Shown one piece after another: positions 57,711 to 64,000 of a stretch of 64,000 nucleotides of DNA. Location of the stretch: assembly GCF_024166365.1 (NCBI RefSeq), contig NC_064841.1, positions 31,054,001-31,118,000 on the forward strand, in the 5' to 3' direction. Below the pieces are notes generated by a model. It was given only the letters and a program-made list of their open reading frames with translations. It did not search any database and was not told the DNA's origin. The stretch's first letter is position 1; every line of letters begins with the position of its first letter. Origin of the DNA: Elephas maximus indicus. Its lineage: Eukaryota; Chordata; Mammalia; Proboscidea; Elephantidae. The translations under genes were made by a program, and so were the position numbers.

Positions 57711-60700
57711 TGGCATACACACTGGTATCTGATTTAGCCAACATGGTCCTCTCGCTCCTCTGAATAAAATGCCTATGATAATGTCCTATAATTACAGGTT
57801 ATAGATATATCACGTGGAATGATTTGCGGGGGAAATGAAAGCTTGGCAACAAACAGGTAGTGAAACGTTCGGTGCACAGTGCCAAATTTCCTCACTGCAC
57901 AGGAGCCAGAGACATCGGAAGGTGCAGCCTTATCAGTAAGGAGTTGCCTAGATGGGGGTTAAAGTCACACAGAAGTGCTGACTCACCCAGATTTGTGCCC
58001 TATGCAAATAGTGATTAATTTTCTTCTAGCCGACCATGTCCTGAGATAACTTTAAGTGCTTTCCTGCTTCTTGTCCCTACTGCGGCTCCAGCCTACTCTC
58101 TTAGACCTCAGCAACTGACCTCCTGATCCCTTAGTTTTGCTCTGCTGTGAGTTTTTCACCAAATGAGGCTTTCTTGGTCACTGAAGAGATTTCCTTCCAT
58201 TTACTGTCCCTGTCCCACTTTCCCTTAGTGTTACAGGTGGCAAGGACTCCTGTGAGAGAAAAATTCCACCTCCCAGTGCTGCCTCTCCCTGCCCATGGAG
58301 GGCTGAAATGTCACCGCTAGGACTTCAGCTAAGTGGCTGAAGGCTTCATGGCCTCTTTAAGAGACCATGGTGAGTTTTATCTCCCCAGGAGTATTGTATC
58401 TCTCCCAGGACATACATTGATTGGGCAAAGGAGGGTGATAAACTTGGGACCATCTCCTCACAATTTTGGTGAGGTCACTTGCTATCAGATTGTAGATTCT
58501 GCTACAGCCATCCCTCCGGCCTTATCTCAACCAGCCACCTGCTCAGATCCGAGGGGCAGGTTCCACCCTCATGAGGGCAACTTCATGGTGGCAGTGCCTG
58601 CTGCCAGACCCTCATTGCTGACTTCCAACATCTCTCTGCGTCTGGCAAGTCCTGACTTGTGGCAAGTATAGGCTTTGGGGAAAGAAACTCGTGTCTGAAT
58701 CCAAGTCTGTTACTTAGTAGATCTGAGGCCTTGGGCGTCTTCACTGTTGTAAGACAGAGCTGAGACACCACCTACCACGTGACCAACGAGATCATGTTTA
58801 TACAGTGCCTGACACTTCGAAATCATCGGTAAAATCTTCCTCTTCAGTCAACCCCCCCATGTAAAGCTGATACTGTCACCATCACTCGTTATAGATGAGA
58901 GTTCCCAATAGTACAAATATTAGAACACAGGGCTGATAGATGGATGTACTCCTGTAGGTAGGTTTCTCCTCACTTTCCATCAAAGCATCACTATTTCTTC
59001 TGGTCCTGTCTTCTACTGGCCACTGTTTCAGTAGTGATCATCAGCATTTTGGAATAGTAAAGACAATGTTTTGGGGAAGACTTCTCAATATGTATTGACA
59101 GCCTGATTTCTTTCAATTTTGGATTAACTTATTTTCAGATTCTTATCTGTGGAACAATGAATGATAAAGCTGAGTCCTCATCATTCTTTAGGGTCTTAAT
59201 TATTCTTTAATAGATAATTTAGGGTTCAGAAACTTTAAGTACTATGGTAGACTTCCATTGTTCTCAAATAGCCACTGCTTCTCCCTGTGACCCCAGCCTT
59301 GCTCTGACCAATACATGTGAACAGACAGAAGTTTTAAGATCCAGCATGTGGTTCACCGTGTTTTGTCCTTTCTCTCTGTCATGAGAGCAGGTATGTTCCA
59401 GATAGAAGCTGTTTCAGTGGCCTGGGGCCAGAGAAAAGGTAGAGCTGAGGCTTAGTTGACCCATAATGGAACATAGAGCATTACATAAGAAATAAACCTT
59501 TGTTATGTCACTGAGATTTTGGGGTCACTTGTTACTGTACCATAACCCAGCTTATTCTGAGTGATATAGATTTAAATATTTTTGAAGTTTAATTGGTTTA
59601 TTAGTATACCAATTATGTAAAGTTTCTTAATATCTGGGTTTTTTTTAAACTCTGAATTATGTTTAATATTTGAATTGGTTTTTATTAATTTTTGCTATAC
59701 TGATTACAAGAGTTTCATGTATAGTCAAGTATACTTGAGGGATATTAGTTGTAAATAAAGAAAAACAAACTCAAATTGGCTTAAAAAATAAAGGGAACTT
59801 ATTAGCTTCTGAAACAGAAAAATCTAAATGTAGATTATACTGCAGGCATAGTTTGATCAGCACTCTGGGTCCATATTTTCAATATTGTTCTTGGCTCTTC
59901 TTTCCTCTGTGTGTTGCTTTCATCCTCAGGCTGTTGCAAAATGCTTTACTGCATGCTTTCTCATTCATACACAGGAGGAGAGAGAAGGCTTCTTTTCTTC
60001 CAGACTTTGCAAAAAAAAAAAAAAAGACCTTTCCTTTAATTGGACTGACTTAGGCAATATGTCAGCTTCTGAAGCAATTTCTGTGACTAGAGGAACACCA
60101 TGCACTGATTGACTTAGACCTGGGATACATGCCCATCCCTGAACCAAATCAGAACCCATCTCTTGAGCTTGGAAGGATGTTGTATTATATGGGAAATTAG
60201 CTACTGTAACAGATAAATCCCCAATTCTCCCTGGCTTACTGCGATAAACATTTACTTTTTACTCATGTCGTAAAATAATATGAGGCTTCTTAATCCTAGT
60301 GATTGGTTAACCTTTATTCAGAGACCCAAGCTCTTAGTATCTTAGTGTTCCTCCATCTTTAACATAGGGCTTTCAAGGTTACTGCAAAAAAGGAAAGAGA
60401 TCTTGGGGAAGACACATTCGCTTCTTAACTACTTTAGCCCAGAAGTGACACACACTGCTCTGTTCACATTTGATTGGTAAGAAATTGTCACATGGCCCCT
60501 CCTAGGTCAGCATGCACTACACACTGTGGAAGAGAACATGAATCTTTGGTGGTCAGTCATTTGTCCCTGCCACAGATGTTAATCCCACCCATGTGGCACA
60601 AAGTGAGAGAAATGGAGCGAATGCTGGAGAGGCAACTAACCATGTCAACCACACCATGAAACCTGGTCTTGATGTCAGGCAGGCATTGATTTGTGTTGAA

Positions 60701-61254
60701 GCAGATGTGTGAGCCCTTCATTGCCTATTGGACAGACTCATGTGATCAACAGTCCATGTACGACTTAAAAATAATGTCATAAAACTGGTAAATAAATGAT
60801 TACCTGTAAGAAGTCAGGTCACTTTTGCTTGAGGACCAGGTGAGGGCCAAGACTCAGGTGAGACTTGAGGTGAGGTGCTCTTTCTCAGGGTCGTAGTGCA
60901 TGGTTGCAGGAGGAGGATACTGCCAGTTATGTGCAGGAGTGCTGCTGGAGATGAAGTCAAGAGTGTGCTCATTAGAGTCACACAACAGGGCTGTGTGCAG
61001 AAATGAGAACTAAGCTATGAAGTCCACAATGGCGGAGTCTTGAGGAATAAGAAAAGCAGAAGAGTGAGGGGAAGGTGAGTAGTTAGGTGGGAGGAAGCTT
61101 TAAGACATTCCAGAAATGGGTTCAAATGTCCATAGAAGACATTTAAGTACGCCGAATGATAGTCCAGCCAGGAAAAGAGATACAGTTCACTCTTATCTAT
61201 TACCTAAGAGTTTTAATTATCAAGTCCTTTAACCTGTATGAAGTAATTTAGGGC
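57711..61254. other. Intronic sequence with diverged repeats
   Basis: No gene recognised. The 112-residue open frame at 58333-58671 (+) has no known motif and is likely chance. A weak MIR may lie at 58680-58830. Diverged repeat text lies at 59750-60180 and 60190-60700 (for example 'cacatttgattggtaagaaa'), the second similar to the repeat at 61935. Confidence 0.4.
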
Positions 61255-61520
61255 CTTTTCTTATCTTTCAGGTGTCAGATTAAATGTTTCTTCTCCAGAG
61301 AGACTTTCCTTGGTCTGAATTTCCTTCACCCCTGCCATTGCTCCTTTATTACTCTTCTCTGTGTCAAAGTTGTAATCATTTGTTTGTTTACTTGTTTAGA
61401 GTCCGTCTCACATACTAGATTGTAAGCTTCAGGGGAGCAGGGTTATGTCTCCTTTGTCCCCAATTGCACACCTATTACCTTGCACCCTACTTGGAATAAT
61501 GCTGAATAAATGGAATTTTT
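61255..61520 (+). repeat. L2 LINE 3' end
   Basis: Characteristic order 'ccttcacccctgccattgct', 'ttgtttgtttacttgtttag', 'ctagattgtaagcttcaggg' and 'gagcagggttatgtctcctt', ending 'gctgaataaatgg'. A clear L2 3' region. Confidence 0.85.
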
Positions 61521-61934
61521 AACATTTTATGAGCTCATGGTGGTAACCATTTGTTTTTTGTTTTTTTTAATTTTGAAGAGTAGTTGCTCCAGTACAATTA
61601 AGGTCCTAAAAGTTAAAGAGTGAAATCATTTTGAACTTTGAGAACTTCAAGAGCACGTATATTGAATTTTTGATTGAGATCCCAGTTGAGTGGATTTGAA
61701 ATTAAGTGATATTTTTACTGTTGTGTGATATTCTCCAACAGTCTGAGCTAAGGCATGCCGCTAGAGAATTAAATTCTTCTTGTTGATATTTGTTTCAAAG
61801 TTTGGAATCATCTGTAGTTCTGTATCTGAGACTCACAGCACCTTGGCTACAAGACCAGAGTCATTTCTGACATTTCCAGGCCCAGAATAAACTAGATTCT
61901 AGCATCCACAGCCTCCATCTTGGGTTTGATTCCA

Positions 61935-62600
61935 ATTATCTATCATGGTAAAATATTAGTGGCTTAAAACAACAATTTATTATTGTTTCTTATGGTTCTG
62001 GGTGTTGACTGGGCTCAGCTGGGTAGTTCTCGCTTGGCATTTCATGTAGTTGCAGTCAAATGTGGCCTGGGCTGCAGTCATTAGGAAACTGGGCTGGTCC
62101 TTCAAGATGGCTTCAGTTAAATGGCTGCTGCTATTGTCAGTCAGAGTTCAACTGGGGCTCTCAATTAGAGTGCTTGCAGGTGGCTTCTCAATGTGGCTGG
62201 GCTTCTCACAGCACAGCGGCTGGAATGCTGGAAGGAACATCCAAGCTTCACAAAGCTTTTTATGATCTAACTTTGAAGTAGGCTGCATCACTTCCACTGT
62301 ATCCTATTGGTCAAATGTGAGTGACATGGCTGGCCACCATTCAAGGCGAGGGGACTACACAGGGCCACAAATACTGGGACTTGTGGTTCATTCCCAAATC
62401 AAACCAAAACCCACTGCTGTTGAGTTGATTTTGACTTGGAGACTGCCACTCTTCCTCTTGCAGAGCCGCTGGTGGTTTTGAACTGCTGATGTTTCGGTTA
62501 GCAGTGGAGCACTTTAACCACTGCGCAACCAGGTCTCCTTCTGTGATTCATTGGGAGGCCATTTTTTGGAAACTAACTATCACAGGCTATTTAACTATCA
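61935..62600 (+). repeat. Ancient interspersed repeat, split by a SINE
   Basis: Begins 'agtggcttaaaacaacaatt', continues 'ctgggctcagctgggtagtt' and 'gtggctgggcttctcacagc', then 'cacttccactgtatcctatt'. It is the same repeat type as 7745-8310. The SINE at 62393 interrupts it. Family not securely named. Confidence 0.55.
62393..62541 (-). repeat. AfroSINE with target-site duplication
   Basis: Reverse SINE: 'gagacctggttgcgcagtgg' head, tail towards 'ggttttggtttga' on the left. It is flanked by 'tgtggttcatt' (62382-62392) and 'tgtgattcatt' (62542-62552), an 11-base duplication with one mismatch. The middle is shortened and diverged. Confidence 0.88.
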
Positions 62601-63016
62601 CAGTCTAGAATGCTAGGTCAGGTCTGGTCACACAAGACTGCTCTGTTCAGAGGATGTCCATGTTTACTCTGGATCATAGCAGGAATGGGGAAATGCCTTT
62701 CTCAGTGTAGGGGAGTCCCAAGTGAGGAATCTGGAATTGTTGTGACTGAGGAATCTCTGAAATAGCAGGAGACTGAGCCCAGGTGATCTTAACTCTTCCT
62801 AGGCTGTGTGTGGCTTACCTAATACAACCTGGGAGGCCAACAGGGGAATTAAGAACCTTAGAAACTCTAAAGGTTCCAGGAGGTGTACTCTCCCACTTGG
62901 CAGTTATAAAGTGCTAAGGAGTGGCCGCAATATATTAAGGAGCTCATCTCACCCTCAGACCCAGTAGAGCAAGTATCTTAGACTGGTTGGGATTTCTGGG
63001 CACTTCTCTCTATCAG

Positions 63017-63163
63017 AAACCCTGGTGGCATAGTGGTTAAGTTTTACAGCTGCTAACCAAGGGGTTGGCAGTTCAAATCTGCCAGGTGCTCCTTGGAAAC
63101 TATGGGTTTGCTATGAGTTGGAATCGACTCAACGGCAGTGGATTTTTTTTTTTTTTTTTGGTT
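63017..63163 (+). repeat. AfroSINE
   Basis: Head 'agaaaccctggtggcatagt', tail 'gaatcgactcaacggcagtg' and a long T run. About 15 bases around 'ggggcagttctactctgtcc' are missing compared with its relatives, an internal deletion. Confidence 0.9.
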
Positions 63164-63250
63164 TCTCCCTATCACTGAATTGTGAGCCTTCACCATTGGT
63201 CTCTTCTTTTTTGTATTTTCTTTTTTCCATGAAAAATATATCTAGACTTT

Positions 63251-63362
63251 TTTTAAAAATTGTACTTTAGATGAAGGTTTACAGAGCAAACTAGCTTCTC
63301 ATTAAACAATTAATACACATACTGTTTTGTGACATTGGTTGCCAATTCCATGACATGTCATA
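63251..63362 (-). mobile_element. L1 3' tail fragment
   Basis: Antisense L1 end 'tactttagatgaaggtttac' to 'ccaattccatgacatgtcat', about 110 bases only. Same subfamily as the fragments at 38973 and 48507. Confidence 0.85.
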
Positions 63363-64000
63363 GACATTGTTTTGAAGTATTGGAAAAAAGTGTGGTGACC
63401 ACCAGAGTCACTATGTATTTGTAACAGCAAAATAACTCCTTACTGTTTTTTTTTTTTTTTTAAGTTGTTACTAGGGAAATTGTATAGACATTGAAAACCT
63501 TGGCTTTATGAAAGCGTTTTACAAAGTTTCATTATATCTTTCTGAATAAGGTCATGAAATGTGGGCTGCGTGAGTTAGACAGGTGATGAAATAACTGTAT
63601 CTAAAAGTCTGTGGATCTGTGAAGCTGGAGAGGCTCTTTAGTGGATGGCGTCAATAATTTGTCCTTGTTCCTATATTATTTCACGTTGGTATCCATGACG
63701 CAGACAGAGTGCTTCTCAAGTTTTTCAGATGACTTCACTGGGCGATATAGCCAATACCAAAGATAACAGAGCTTATGTTCCAAATTATTTTGTCAGGTTG
63801 GAACTCTGCAACTTGCAAGGTGCCACTCAGCTGACAAAAAATGTGAAATTGTTCATTTAGGCTTATAAAAACCACCTGTGTAATAATGGAAAAATTTGGG
63901 AGCAAATTCAAGTGAAGGATATTTAGTTGAACAGAAGCTGCATATAAGTAAGGACTATCATGTGGCTTCTGAAAAACTAGCAAGATAATTAGGGTGCAAT
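63363..64000. other. Intronic sequence at the window end
   Basis: No gene or repeat recognised apart from a T run at 63447-63462. Confidence 0.5.

Larger units (their letters stand above)
21495..64000 (+). other. MECOM: MECOM intron 1, 5' part
   Basis: All sequence after the donor appears to be intronic: no further exon with MECOM residues can be found before the window ends. In other mammals the first intron of the long transcript spans hundreds of kilobases, so this is expected. Within it, most L1 and RTE copies are antisense to the gene and most SINEs are sense. Confidence 0.75.

Noticed and set aside
58333-58671. 112-residue open frame starting MAEGFMASLRDHGEFYL
   Set aside because: No recognisable family, and it lies in intronic DNA beside diverged repeats; its length is within chance expectation.
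21488-64000. MECOM exon 2 or EVI1-specific first exons
   Set aside because: No frame encoding the following known residues (N-E-C-V-Y-G) was found. Intron 1 is expected to extend far beyond the window.

Overview
This window looks like nuclear genomic DNA from a placental mammal of the Afrotheria, most likely an elephant. About fifteen copies of a tRNA-derived SINE carry the AfroSINE pattern: a head like 'CCTGGTGGCGCAGTGGTTAA', a B box near 'GTTCGAATCC' and a tail like 'GGAATCGACTCGACGGCAAC'. BovB-type RTE LINEs share that tail, and L1 copies are abundant. The species call is inference; the repeat types are read directly from the sequence.

One protein-coding exon can be supported. Bases 21451-21487 on the + strand encode MRSKGRARKLAT plus one base, followed at once by a splice donor (GTAGGT). 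This is the N-terminus of the long MECOM isoform (MDS1-EVI1, PRDM3). The window therefore holds about 21 kb upstream of MECOM, its CpG-island promoter, first exon and 5' leader, and the first ~42 kb of a very large first intron. No further MECOM exon and no other gene was recognised.

Layout. 1-15236 is intergenic, with scattered SINEs, MIR, old LINE remnants and hAT (MER5-like) fragments. 15237-28500 is almost free of transposons and contains several CpG-rich blocks (15.3-16.6, 18.1-19.5, 20.9-22.7 and 25.5-26.4 kb), TAAT-rich stretches (17.0-17.6 kb) and the MECOM first exon. This pattern is typical of a developmental transcription-factor gene. 28508-32766 is a nested pile: an antisense RTE LINE broken by an L1 tail (itself carrying a SINE), by a second RTE tail and by a ~30-base SINE scrap. 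32.8-40.4 kb is intronic, with MIRs, L1 tails, an inverted repeat around an L1 tail, and a SINE joined directly to a mitochondrial 16S rRNA fragment. 40412-47502 is a near-complete antisense L1 with a younger SINE inserted. 47.5-64 kb holds more SINEs, L1 and RTE tails, MIR, L2 and one exact 41-base tandem duplication.

No new multi-gene system was found. The most informative oddities are the in-frame upstream ORF of MECOM, the SINE-NUMT junction, the inverted repeat at 35.5/36.1 kb and the repeat-free regulatory block.
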